DNA of 64,000 bases from Flavobacterium sp. HSC-61S13. GTDB lineage: Bacteria > Bacteroidota > Bacteroidia > Flavobacteriales > Flavobacteriaceae. Positions 10,351 through 18,212 of this stretch are shown in pieces. The notes under the pieces were generated by a model that searched no databases, was not told the DNA's origin, and saw only the letters and a list, made by a program, of their open reading frames with translations. Numbering within the stretch: the first letter of the stretch is position 1; every line of letters begins with the position of its first letter. The stretch covers positions 289,884 through 353,883 of the forward strand of contig NZ_JALJZV010000002.1 in the NCBI RefSeq assembly GCF_024171535.1, written 5' to 3'. Made by a program: the position numbers and the translations under genes.

Positions 10351-10409
10351 GTGATCAGTAATCAGTGATCAGTAATCAGTAATCAGTGATCAGTAATCAG
10401 TGATCAGTA
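10351..10409. repeat. Heptanucleotide tandem array (GTGATCA/GTAATCA)
   Basis: Eight consecutive 7-bp units alternate between GTGATCA and GTAATCA and end in a partial unit GTAAG. The array lies 15 bp upstream of the aat start codon. A related array occurs at 40192-40226. It resembles the short tandemly repeated heptamers known from other bacterial genomes, and no function is evident. Confidence 0.9.
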
Positions 10410-10424
10410 AGCCGAGGAGCTGTG

Positions 10425-10468
10425 GTAAAAAAACAAAGGCTGTCCCCTTTGGAGACAGCCTCTTTTTA
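10425..10468 (-). terminator. Intrinsic terminator after the DUF3127 gene
   Basis: A stem AGGCTGTC / GACAGCCT encloses a short loop at 10437-10461. Reading on the minus strand, it is followed by a T-rich run. It lies just downstream of the DUF3127 stop at 10472. Confidence 0.8.
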
Positions 10469-10471
10469 TTT

Positions 10472-10849
10472 TTAGAACGGTAAATCGTCGTGTTCTTCTT
10501 CATTAAATTTCGGAGCCGATTCAAATTGCTCAGAAGGCATAGAAGGAGGTGTTGCCATACCAGCCGGTTGCTCTGCAACAGCTTTTTCAATTCTCCATCC
10601 TTGGATTGAGTTGAAATATTTGGTTTCTCCCTGTGGATTTGTCCACTCTCTACCTCTAAGGTTAATCGATACTTTAACGGGTTCTCCTACTTGGAATGCA
10701 TTTAATAAATCACAACGATCTTGAGTAAACTCAATCATGATATGCTGTGGATATTGTTCGTCTGTTGTTACTACCAACTCTCTCTTTTTAAAAGACTGAC
10801 TCACTTGCTGTGGTTGGTTGATTACTTTAATTCTTCCTAAAACTTCCAT
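10472..10849 (-). CDS. DUF3127 protein with SSB-like acidic C-terminal tip
   Basis: This 125-residue protein is built of an OB-fold-like beta core (MEVLGRIKVI, KKRELVVTTDEQYPQHIMIEF, VGEPVKVSINLRGREW) followed by a low-complexity linker and the acidic tail EEEHDDLPF. DUF3127 is a Bacteroidota family. The tail closely resembles the DDDIPF tip by which single-stranded DNA-binding protein (SSB) recruits repair partners, so a role in single-stranded DNA transactions is a reasonable inference but unproven. It follows the flavin reductase gene by 39 nt on the same strand and is closed by its own terminator. Confidence 0.8.
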   Translation of the reverse strand: MEVLGRIKVINQPQQVSQSFKKRELVVTTDEQYPQHIMIEFTQDRCDLLNAFQVGEPVKVSINLRGREWTNPQGETKYFNSIQGWRIEKAVAEQPAGMATPPSMPSEQFESAPKFNEEEHDDLPF

Positions 10850-10888
10850 CGTATTAAATTTTATCGCGTTATATTGATTTGTGAAAAA

Positions 10889-11764
10889 CTACTTTTGAGC
10901 TAAAATTGTTTTCCACGCCAAAGTTACATTATTTTCAATTAAATATTCTTTTGCTTTTTCCAATTTCTTGTTTTCATCTGGATGCTGCAACAGTTCTTGC
11001 AATTCCAAATTTTCAGAAACAAAAGCTTTTACCGCTTCTGGGCTAGGTAATTCCTCAACATTGCCGAGTATCCCCAAATCATTACCGCTAAAGATAGGAC
11101 TTTTTCTAACTACTTCAGGAATGGCATCAACGCCAATACCCAAGGTCGTCAAAGGTTTTTCTACTTCAAACAACCCATCATTAGCCCGGGTATACCAATT
11201 CCCTCCCATTCGAGCCACCAAGTCCATTTTATCCTGCTGAATAGCTCCTTGCTCATTTAAAACCGCTTCATTGATATGCATTTTAACAACCTCGCAAATC
11301 ACTAAGTTACCGGCACCTCCTTGATCGCCTAAACCGATCACCTCATTAACGATACATTCAAATTGAACCGGACTTTCTGCAACCCTAAAAGGACTTACTA
11401 AGTCGGATTTCAACATGGTAAATCCAGCCTTCTCAAACTCATTGACACCATCCTTATATTCTGTACTACTCAGCGAGGTCTGCTGCACCATCTCATAGTT
11501 CACCACATTAATCACTACTTGCTGTGTCGCTTGAACATTAAACAAAGTATGTTTTAAAGTATTGTCACGTACCCGTCTTGATGGCGAAAAAACCAATATC
11601 GGAGGGTTCGCACTAAACATATTAAAAAACGAAAAAGGCGACAAATTTGGATTGCCGTCCGCATCGATTGTACTCGCCAAGGCAATGGGACGCGGCCCAA
11701 TAGCACTTTGCATATAGGCTTGTAACTGAACAGTGGTAATATCTTTAGGATCAATGGTTTTCAT
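10889..11764 (-). CDS. Flavin reductase family protein (FMN-binding split barrel)
   Basis: This is a 291-residue cytoplasmic flavoprotein. The N-terminal MKTIDPKDIT, IGPRPIALASTIDADGNPNLSPFSFFNMFSANPP block and the GAGNLVICEVV strand match the flavin-reductase-like domain (about 20-200) that binds FMN. A C-terminal helical extension of about 70 residues follows. The ATG at 11764 is chosen over an upstream in-frame start at 11998, which would overlap the divergent histidine kinase and adds a low-quality sequence. The physiological substrate is unknown. Members of this family in Bacteroidota are often annotated only as flavin reductase-like. Confidence 0.87.
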   Translation of the reverse strand: MKTIDPKDITTVQLQAYMQSAIGPRPIALASTIDADGNPNLSPFSFFNMFSANPPILVFSPSRRVRDNTLKHTLFNVQATQQVVINVVNYEMVQQTSLSSTEYKDGVNEFEKAGFTMLKSDLVSPFRVAESPVQFECIVNEVIGLGDQGGAGNLVICEVVKMHINEAVLNEQGAIQQDKMDLVARMGGNWYTRANDGLFEVEKPLTTLGIGVDAIPEVVRKSPIFSGNDLGILGNVEELPSPEAVKAFVSENLELQELLQHPDENKKLEKAKEYLIENNVTLAWKTILAQK

Positions 11765-11912
11765 GAACAACGCTGCTATTTTATATTTAGGTATGTAAAA
11801 ATAACAAAAAGCTTTTAGAATAGCATCGCAATAACGAAGTTTTACCGTCAAAATGAAAAGTTTCGCTTTGAAGCAGTTAATTTTTATTACATTTAAACAC
11901 AAATTGATCTCT

Positions 11913-13079
11913 ATGTTTTTTAAAACCAAAAACAATACTTGGCGCTGGCTAATTATCTTGACTGCCTTTAGTGCTTTGGTCCTTATACTGTGGAACACCT
12001 ATACCTTCTTTCAAACTTTTAAAGACGAAGAACGCTTAAAGATGGAAATCTGGGCTAGCGCTTCACAAACCTTAAACAAAGCTGACCTCAACGATACCGA
12101 TTTGGGATTACCCCTTCAAATCTTAAATACCAACAATACGATTCCCATTATTCAAACGACCGATCAAGACAGTATTATCAATATGGTCAATGTCGAAGAT
12201 CACATTATGAATAATCCAGAGAAGACTAAAGATTTTTTAAACAAACTCAAATCCCAAAACAGCCCCATAGTCGTCGAATTCGACAACAATAAGCAGTACT
12301 TGTATTACGGAAACTCCTCCTTATTGACCAAACTAAAATATTATCCCGGCGCGCTAATTTTGATTTTTTTGTTTTTCTCAGCGATGATTTTTAGTTTTTA
12401 TCGCGCCAGTAAAATGGCTACGCAAAACAGACTATGGGCAGGAATGGCCAAGGAAACAGCTCATCAAATTGGAACACCCTTATCCTCCTTACTCGGCTGG
12501 GTTGAGATTATGAAACTCGACGAGGTCAATGAGGAAACGGTCAGTGAAATTGAAAAGGATGTTTATCGACTGCAAACCATCGCAGAGCGGTTTTCTAAAA
12601 TCGGTTCGGAACCCGTTTTGGAATTACGCGATACCATTGAAGAGACCAAAAAAACCTTTGACTATTTGCGTTCGCGCGTTTCTAAACAAATTATTTTTTC
12701 GTTTAACGCACCGGATTATCCACTGCTGATGCCGATGAATCCCATCTTACACAGTTGGACCATCGAAAACTTAATAAAAAACGCAATCGATGCTATGAAA
12801 GGAAAAGGAGCCGTCGATATCATTATTGATGACAATGAAAAATCAATCCGAATCCAGATTAAAGACACGGGTAAAGGGATCGCTAAAAAACAATTTAAGA
12901 GGATTTTTGAACCGGGCTACACCACCAAAAAACGAGGATGGGGACTTGGACTGTCGCTAACTAAACGGATAGTAGAATCCTACCACAATGGCGTTATAAA
13001 AGTAACTCATTCCGAAATTGGTAAAGGAACCACGATTTGCATCGTGTACAAAAAACAAAAAACCGCAAATAACATTTAA
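11913..13079 (+). CDS. Membrane sensor histidine kinase
   Basis: The protein has about 388 residues. A first membrane helix (about 11-31), an extracytoplasmic loop of about 110 residues and a second helix (about 145-165) precede the kinase core. The H-box is AHQIGTPLSSLLGW, the N-box is ENLIKNAIDAM, and the G-boxes are DTGKGI and GWGLGLSLTKR, so all phosphotransfer and ATP-binding elements are intact. No HAMP or PAS domain is recognised. The ATG at 11913 is preferred because the hydrophobic segment follows it directly; an upstream ATG at 11853 adds 20 unremarkable residues. There is no adjacent response regulator, so it is an orphan kinase in this window. Confidence 0.9.
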   Translation: MFFKTKNNTWRWLIILTAFSALVLILWNTYTFFQTFKDEERLKMEIWASASQTLNKADLNDTDLGLPLQILNTNNTIPIIQTTDQDSIINMVNVEDHIMNNPEKTKDFLNKLKSQNSPIVVEFDNNKQYLYYGNSSLLTKLKYYPGALILIFLFFSAMIFSFYRASKMATQNRLWAGMAKETAHQIGTPLSSLLGWVEIMKLDEVNEETVSEIEKDVYRLQTIAERFSKIGSEPVLELRDTIEETKKTFDYLRSRVSKQIIFSFNAPDYPLLMPMNPILHSWTIENLIKNAIDAMKGKGAVDIIIDDNEKSIRIQIKDTGKGIAKKQFKRIFEPGYTTKKRGWGLGLSLTKRIVESYHNGVIKVTHSEIGKGTTICIVYKKQKTANNI

Positions 13080-13117
13080 TTATCTGCGGCTCTGAACTGG
13101 TTTCATACCAGCTATAC

Positions 13118-13507
13118 TTACATATTTTTCTGAATTGCCTTAGCTAAGGCATCAAATTCTATTTCCGATAAAGTAGTTTTTCTAACAAAACGCATATCCT
13201 CCATATCTTGCAATGGAATCAGATGTACGTGAACATGTGGAACTTCTAGCCCCACTACCGCCATTCCGATACGTTTACACGGAACAGTTCGTTCTATTGC
13301 TTGGGCAACTTTTCGAGAAAACTTCATCAATTCAAGATAGTTGTCTTCCTCCATATCAAAAATCTTGTTGACTTCTTTTTTGGGAATACAAAGGGTATGA
13401 CCTTTTGCATTGGGATTAATATCCAAAAATGCTAAAAACTGGTCGTCTTCTGCCACTTTGTAAGCCGGAATTTCTCCGCTGATAATTTTTGTGAATATAG
13501 AACTCAT
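13118..13507 (-). CDS. HIT family nucleotide hydrolase
   Basis: This 129-residue protein carries the histidine triad HVHVHLIP near residue 95, preceded by the family's FLDINPNAKGHTLCIPKKE block. HIT proteins of the HinT branch cleave nucleoside phosphoramidates and AMP-lysine-type bonds. The length and fold are typical. It lies 24 nt downstream of greA on the same strand and most likely shares its transcript, a pairing common in this family of bacteria. The stop lies 38 nt from the convergent histidine kinase stop. Confidence 0.94.
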   Translation of the reverse strand: MSSIFTKIISGEIPAYKVAEDDQFLAFLDINPNAKGHTLCIPKKEVNKIFDMEEDNYLELMKFSRKVAQAIERTVPCKRIGMAVVGLEVPHVHVHLIPLQDMEDMRFVRKTTLSEIEFDALAKAIQKNM

Positions 13508-13531
13508 ATCTCTTGAATATTATAAAGTTAT

Positions 13532-14008
13532 TTAATCTCTACTGATTTCCAAAACCTCAAATTTCATGATCCCATTAGGAACCTGAATTTCTGCAACTTC
13601 TCCAACAGTTTTTCCAAGTAAACCCCTTCCAATTGGAGACGTTACCGAAATCTTCCCTGCCTTCAAATCCGCTTCACTTTCCGCCACCAAAGTATAAGTC
13701 ATCTCCATACCGTTTAATTGATTTTTTATCTTAACGGTTGAAAGGACCAAAGCCTTAGTAACATCCAATTGTGATTCATCGATAAGTCGCGCATTGGCAT
13801 TAACCTCTTCCAATTTAGAAATTTTAAGTTCTAATAAACCTTGCGCTTCCTTAGCTGCATCATACTCTGCATTCTCCGATAAATCTCCTTTGTCTCTGGC
13901 ATCCGCAATTGCTTGCGACGCTTTTGGACGCTCCACACTCTTTAACTGCTCAATCTCATCTCTTAGTTTTTTCAAACCCTCAGCAGTATAATACGAAATT
14001 TTACTCAT
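13532..14008 (-). CDS. greA: Transcription elongation factor GreA
   Basis: GreA binds in the secondary channel of RNA polymerase and stimulates cleavage of backtracked RNA. The 158-residue length is canonical. The N-terminal coiled coil contains RDKGDLSENAEYDAAKEAQ with the acidic D/E pair at the tip, and the C-terminal FKBP-like domain contains TSPIGRGLLGKTVGEVAEI. It is the first gene of a greA-HIT operon. The 5' leader holds a terminator-like hairpin only 23 nt before the start codon, which suggests attenuation. Confidence 0.97.
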   Translation of the reverse strand: MSKISYYTAEGLKKLRDEIEQLKSVERPKASQAIADARDKGDLSENAEYDAAKEAQGLLELKISKLEEVNANARLIDESQLDVTKALVLSTVKIKNQLNGMEMTYTLVAESEADLKAGKISVTSPIGRGLLGKTVGEVAEIQVPNGIMKFEVLEISRD

Positions 14009-14030
14009 AATTTACATGGTTTATAAAATA

Positions 14031-14056
14031 GAAAAAATCCCATCGAAACGGGATTT
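14031..14056 (-). promoter_or_regulatory. Terminator-like hairpin in the greA leader
   Basis: On the minus strand the stem AAATCCC / GGGATTT with an 8-nt loop is followed by a run of T. It sits between the predicted greA promoter and the greA start codon. No gene upstream on this strand could use it as an ordinary terminator, because the flanking gene is divergent. Attenuation of greA is the simplest reading. Confidence 0.6.
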
Positions 14057-14118
14057 CTTTCTATGAAGATATTATTTAATCGATATATTTAATTATTTAC
14101 TAACTGTATCATTTTTGT

Positions 14119-14140
14119 CAAAGTTAAATAATTAAATTTG
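14119..14140. promoter_or_regulatory. Back-to-back -7 elements of greA and the divergent lipoprotein gene
   Basis: The minus strand reads TAACTTTG at 14126-14119 and the plus strand reads TAAATTTG at 14133-14140. Both match the Bacteroidota TAnnTTTG -7 consensus exactly. They face greA and the lipoprotein gene at 14160. The -33 elements are not clear. Confidence 0.55.
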
Positions 14141-14159
14141 TTTTCCAAATTCTTTAATC

Positions 14160-14585
14160 ATGAAAAAGCTTTTTCTATTATTTATTATTACTATTTCATT
14201 TTTAGGCTGTTCCAAAGATAGTTTTAGTAATCAAAACCCTTATTTACCCGATTATCCCTTTTCAACGAATATTAATTTAAACCTTCCTCAATACAGCAAT
14301 TTAAAGCACCCATCAACTTCGGTGCGTATTTTTGGTGAAGGTCTTGGTGTTCGTGGACTTATTATTTTCAACTCGGGAAGTGGCTATAAAGCATACGACC
14401 TAGCTTGCCCCAATCATGAATTAAGAGATTGTTCGATCATGGATCTTAAAGGAGTGTCTGCCGAATGTAGCTGTGATGGTTATAAATACCTTCTGTTTAC
14501 AGGCCTTGCTGATGGTGCGCAGTATCAGTTAAAACAATATCGAATAGATCTTATAGGTGGGGATGTTTTAAAAATCTATAATTAG
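14160..14585 (+). CDS. Lipoprotein with Rieske-like cysteine/histidine pattern
   Basis: This 141-residue protein begins with a lipoprotein signal peptide (lipobox SFLGC). The C-terminal half has CPNH followed about 15 residues later by CSCDGYKY, in a GLIIF..YKAYDLACPNH frame that resembles a Rieske [2Fe-2S] domain. Canonical Rieske motifs are CxH and CxxH. Here the first is CxxH and the second lacks the histidine, so cluster binding is doubtful. A small lipoprotein of degenerate Rieske fold is my best description. It is monocistronic and ends at a strong terminator. Confidence 0.7.
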   Translation: MKKLFLLFIITISFLGCSKDSFSNQNPYLPDYPFSTNINLNLPQYSNLKHPSTSVRIFGEGLGVRGLIIFNSGSGYKAYDLACPNHELRDCSIMDLKGVSAECSCDGYKYLLFTGLADGAQYQLKQYRIDLIGGDVLKIYN

Positions 14586-14620
14586 TGATTCCAATTACTT
14601 TAACGCTGATAGCGCTGAAT

Positions 14621-14666
14621 AAAATGAGTAGACAGACCAAGGTCTGTCCGCTCATTTTGTTTTTTT
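14621..14666 (+). terminator. Strong intrinsic terminator between convergent genes
   Basis: Two stacked stems, AAAATGAG/CTCATTTT and GACAGACC/GGTCTGTC, close on a 2-nt AA loop and are followed by a T run on the plus strand. The element touches the stop codon of the convergent TonB receptor gene. Confidence 0.9.
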
Positions 14667-16839
14667 AGAATTTCAACGTTACTCCCGCCAATATATTAAA
14701 GGTTGCCTGCGGATAATATCCCGCACCCTCTTGAGTGCTTACCGTTTCATTAGCTACTTCATCATAGGTATAGTAAAATCCATTAGAAAGGTATTTGACA
14801 TCAAAAATATTGTTAGCCAAAACAGAGAATCCCACGGACTGAAACCAGCCCTTAACCGGAAATTCATAAGTCATGCTGATATCATTGACAAAGTACGCAT
14901 CCAATTTAGATTTTTCCATATCGACATTACCCATATATTGCTCACCAACAAACTTAGCCAACCAAGAGATATTCATTCCTTTAATCGGCACATAAGTCAG
15001 TACGTTTGATCCAATAAAACTAGGAGAAAACGCAATATTCGTATTTCCTAAATTAACTAATTCACCATTCCACTCTGTGTGAAAATCAATATTTCTATTT
15101 TTACTCAAAGTCACGCTCGGATTCCAATATATCTTTTCCTGTAAACGTACCGTGGCATCAACCTCCAATCCAAGGCGATAACTATCGCCACTATTTTCTC
15201 TGATCGGAGCACCTACATCATTTAAAGCACCTGTTAAAACCAATTGATCTTTATAACGCATATAGTAAGCATTGACATTTATTGTCGCTATTGGTGAACG
15301 GTATCTCCATCCCAACTCAAAATCATTTAACTTTTCGGGTTTGGGATTTCCATCTTTATAATCATTTCTATTGGGTTCTCTATTCGCTCTAGCATAGGAA
15401 AAATATCCTTGATTTTGTTCGTTTACTTGGTAAGTAATACCTGCCTTGGGGTTGAAGAAGTCAAAGCTGTCGTTGACATTTCCCGTTTCCACTCCATTGG
15501 CTTTATATTGTACTTTTCTAAACTGCACATCTCCAAATAAACTCCATTTATTCGTTACTTGATACGTGGCTTTAACATAGGAGTTAAGATCTGTTTTTAG
15601 CGCGTTATCATCGTAATACTTTTGGTTATATTCATATTTCACCGGCTGCTTGATCCACAATATCGTTCCGTAATGCTCACCCTCATACTTGTTTGCAGCT
15701 CCACCGATAATTACATCTAATCGGTCTGTTTTATAGTTTGCTGAAAACGTAAAACCATAGAAATCATTTTCCAGCCACTTTTGACGGATAATATCCGATT
15801 TCTTCACTTCTTTTCCATCTACGATGATTGGGCTTAGTCCATATTCCGCAAACTTACCATTGACTTTATAGTTTTCATAATAGCCTTCCCCTATGGTATA
15901 ATGAAGTGCCATATTGCTCGTCCACCTAGATGACCAACGCTCGTTCCAATGCAACTGAAAGTGATCCTGCTTGTAGTTGTCTGTTTCATTATCGTAAAAC
16001 CTCATAGTTCCTTGATCGTCATAATATACTCCTGAAGTATTAAAACGACGATGATTTTCCAATTTGTCTGGATCTTCTAAACCATTCCAAGCCTGATACG
16101 TTTTTTGACTTCCTCCAAATGCCAAGGCTTTGATTAAAGTAGTTTTACCGAGATAGGTTCCCTGTAAGAAATAAGATTTTAAATCGGAAGTAGCACGATC
16201 TATATATCCATCTGAATGAATATTGGACAAACGACCCGCTATTTCAAAATGATCATTCATCAGCCCCGTACTAAATTTGACGGTGTGTTTACGGGTATTG
16301 TAACTGCCGAACGAATTGGAAATCTCTCCGTTACTCTTATAGGAATACGAGTCGGTCAATAAATTCAAACTGGCTCCGAAAGCAGCAGATCCATTTGTCG
16401 ACGTCCCGACACCGCGTTGCAATTGAAGATTTTGAATGGACGACGTAAAATCAGGCATATTAACCCAAAAAGTTCCTTGAGATTCCCCGTCATTGTAAGG
16501 AATTCCGTTTAAAGTTACATTTACTCGAGTTGCATCACTTCCACGAACTCGTATACTTGAGTAACCAACGCCATTACCAGCATCGGTAGTCATCACAACA
16601 GACGGCATAAAGTTCATCAGGGAAGGGATATCTTGACCCAGATTTCTCTTGGCCAATTCTTTCTTCGACAAATTGCTGTAAGCGATCGGAGTTTTGTCGT
16701 CCACGCGAATGGAAGCGACCAAAATTTCATCTAAAGCGGTTACTTTAGTAGAATCTACAACTACTTTTTCTTGTGCAATTCCGGAAATTGAAGCTAAAAG
16801 TGCCGCTGTAAGCCAGGGATAAAAAAACTTTGTTTTCAT
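14665..16839 (-). CDS. TonB-dependent outer-membrane receptor, probably for thiamine
   Basis: The protein has about 724 residues with a signal peptide (MKTKFFYPWL to GIAQ). The plug region has LDEILVASIRV as a TonB-box-like segment, then SIRVRGSDATRVNVTLNGIPYND and FGASLNLLTDSY. The barrel ends in FNILAGVTLKF with the terminal aromatic residue expected for BamA-mediated insertion. The ATG at 16839 is used because the signal peptide begins there. The gene is preceded at about 85 nt by a TPP riboswitch, which makes thiamine or a thiamine precursor or phosphate the likely ligand. There is no carboxypeptidase-like N-terminal extension, so it is not a SusC-type receptor. The ligand call comes from the riboswitch and not from the receptor sequence. 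Confidence 0.93.
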   Translation of the reverse strand: MKTKFFYPWLTAALLASISGIAQEKVVVDSTKVTALDEILVASIRVDDKTPIAYSNLSKKELAKRNLGQDIPSLMNFMPSVVMTTDAGNGVGYSSIRVRGSDATRVNVTLNGIPYNDGESQGTFWVNMPDFTSSIQNLQLQRGVGTSTNGSAAFGASLNLLTDSYSYKSNGEISNSFGSYNTRKHTVKFSTGLMNDHFEIAGRLSNIHSDGYIDRATSDLKSYFLQGTYLGKTTLIKALAFGGSQKTYQAWNGLEDPDKLENHRRFNTSGVYYDDQGTMRFYDNETDNYKQDHFQLHWNERWSSRWTSNMALHYTIGEGYYENYKVNGKFAEYGLSPIIVDGKEVKKSDIIRQKWLENDFYGFTFSANYKTDRLDVIIGGAANKYEGEHYGTILWIKQPVKYEYNQKYYDDNALKTDLNSYVKATYQVTNKWSLFGDVQFRKVQYKANGVETGNVNDSFDFFNPKAGITYQVNEQNQGYFSYARANREPNRNDYKDGNPKPEKLNDFELGWRYRSPIATINVNAYYMRYKDQLVLTGALNDVGAPIRENSGDSYRLGLEVDATVRLQEKIYWNPSVTLSKNRNIDFHTEWNGELVNLGNTNIAFSPSFIGSNVLTYVPIKGMNISWLAKFVGEQYMGNVDMEKSKLDAYFVNDISMTYEFPVKGWFQSVGFSVLANNIFDVKYLSNGFYYTYDEVANETVSTQEGAGYYPQATFNILAGVTLKF

Positions 16840-16923
16840 TCGTAAAAAAATATTTTTTACAAATAAAAGGGGCAATTATTTATGATTAATAATTACATAT
16901 CGTATTCCGCGAGTTCAACAGTA

Positions 16924-17008
16924 CGTCAAACTCTTTTTCCCTTGGCGGCATTATCCGCCCAGGTTCTATGGGTATAATCTCAGCCTTATTTGGCACCCCT
17001 TTGAGACA
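16924..17008 (-). promoter_or_regulatory. TPP (THI-element) riboswitch
   Basis: Read on the minus strand, the conserved THI box elements appear in order: GGGGTGCC, then GGCTGAGATTATACCC, then GAACCTG, then GGATAATGCC, then AAGGGAA. These are the defining conserved segments of the TPP aptamer, including the CUGAGA loop. It lies upstream of the TonB receptor and downstream of arfB. High TPP would be expected to reduce receptor expression. The expression-platform mechanism is not resolved from sequence. Confidence 0.95.
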
Positions 17009-17117
17009 AGGCAAAAGTATTGGTTATTCTTTAAAACACCAATTTTTTCACTAGAAAGAATTCCTAAATAGCGGCATAATACTTCCTGTTTTGTCTTATA
17101 TGGATGTATTCTGAACT

Positions 17118-17522
17118 TTAATCAAAATCGGGTCTTCTACGCATGGCTTTTTTAAGAGAAAGCTGTTGTTTGTTGTCTTTGCGTTTTCGAATCACAGATC
17201 TAGACACTTTAGTAGCTCTTCGCGGTTTTTCTCTAATTAAGGCCGTTTCTAATATGGAGAAAAAACGTTCTATTGCTCCATCTTTATTTCGAATTTGACT
17301 GCGAGTAGCGTCGCATTCTAACTGCAATACAGCCTCTTTTGACAGTCGGTTACGCAACATGGATTCCAACCGCCCAATTTGCTCTTCTGAAAAGGCTACT
17401 GTTTTAGATAAATCCCAAGTAAGTACCACTTTGGAAGAAACTTTATTAACATGCTGTCCCCCTGCCCCTCCGCTTCGAATGGCTTTAAACTGAAGTTCCG
17501 ACAGTAATTTTTCTTTATTCAC
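17118..17522 (-). CDS. arfB: Alternative ribosome-rescue aminoacyl-tRNA hydrolase ArfB
   Basis: ArfB (YaeJ) releases peptides from stalled ribosomes on truncated mRNA. The 134-residue protein has the GGQ catalytic motif in RSGGAGGQHVNKVSSKV and a basic C-terminal tail (RKRKDNKQQLSLKKAMRRR) that in this family inserts into the mRNA channel. Its length fits ArfB and not a full release factor. The start overlaps the 3' end of the PnuC-family gene by 8 nt, indicating translational coupling. The TPP riboswitch starts about 110 nt after its stop. Confidence 0.94.
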   Translation of the reverse strand: MNKEKLLSELQFKAIRSGGAGGQHVNKVSSKVVLTWDLSKTVAFSEEQIGRLESMLRNRLSKEAVLQLECDATRSQIRNKDGAIERFFSILETALIREKPRRATKVSRSVIRKRKDNKQQLSLKKAMRRRPDFD

Positions 17523-18150
17523 TTAGACTATTTTTTAATTTTTCGTTTTCCAATTCGCGATGCCATTGGATATAAGCTTTAATCGCTAAGGCCGTAAAGA
17601 TAACAAATTGCAAAGAAAGCATTCCCAATCCCCTATAAGCATAGAGAGGAATCGAGATAATGTCGCCGATAATCCATAGGGTCCAGTTTTCTATCTTTTT
17701 TAATGCCATATAATACATCCCTGTAAAAAAGATACCCGATGTTAATATATCGATATAATTTTCCGTGCGTATCTCATAGTCAAAAACACGATAGACTGCG
17801 TATACAATCAAAATAGTCACAACGAAGATGAGAAACCCAATCCTTTTTTCTCTGTTATTCGTTCTCGAAATTTTCAGAACTTCTTGAGTACCGCTTAATT
17901 TAGACCAGTTATACCAACCGTATATACTCATTATAGAATAATAAGCATTTAAAACCACCTCTCCCAAATAGCTTGCAAGAAATAATAAATACACCGCGAT
18001 GACCGTTGCGATCAATCCCGTTGGATATACCCAGATATTCTGTTTCCCAGCGTACCACACGCTTAAGATTCCAAAGACAAATACGACAAATTCCAAGGCT
18101 ATATGAGTCCAAGAAGTATCTTTATAGGCATCAAAAAAAAAGTCAATCAT
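17515..18150 (-). CDS. pnuC: PnuC-family vitamin transporter, probably thiamine (PnuT-like)
   Basis: This is a 211-residue integral membrane protein with about seven helices. The PnuC signatures are clear: WVYPTGLIATVIAVY, NAYYSIMSIYGWYNW, and the KKIENWTLWIIGDIISIPLYAYRG segment lining the substrate path. PnuC proteins facilitate uptake of non-phosphorylated vitamins (nicotinamide riboside, thiamine as PnuT, riboflavin as PnuX) driven by intracellular phosphorylation. The nearby TPP riboswitch and TonB receptor favour thiamine. That is contextual, because this gene lies upstream of the riboswitch and would not itself be controlled by it. It overlaps arfB by 8 nt. Confidence 0.88.
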   Translation of the reverse strand: MIDFFFDAYKDTSWTHIALEFVVFVFGILSVWYAGKQNIWVYPTGLIATVIAVYLLFLASYLGEVVLNAYYSIMSIYGWYNWSKLSGTQEVLKISRTNNREKRIGFLIFVVTILIVYAVYRVFDYEIRTENYIDILTSGIFFTGMYYMALKKIENWTLWIIGDIISIPLYAYRGLGMLSLQFVIFTALAIKAYIQWHRELENEKLKNSLSE

Positions 18151-18160
18151 TCTTATTTAT

Positions 18161-18191
18161 AATAAAAAACCGTATTCAAGAAATACGGTTT
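18161..18191 (-). terminator. Intrinsic terminator of the BI-1 gene
   Basis: A 10-bp stem AAACCGTATT / AATACGGTTT has a 5-nt loop and a T tract on the minus strand. It lies directly downstream of the BI-1 stop at 18213. Confidence 0.88.
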
Positions 18192-18212
18192 ATAGATTTT
18201 TAAAACAGTCTG

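Noticed and set aside
10390..10590. Minus-strand frame of 66 codons overlapping the DUF3127 gene
   Set aside because: It runs through the terminator and the heptamer array and is out of frame with the conserved DUF3127 protein.
11765..11998. Upstream extension of the flavin reductase gene
   Set aside because: The extension overlaps the divergent histidine kinase start and is rich in residues foreign to the family. The family N-terminus starts at 11764.
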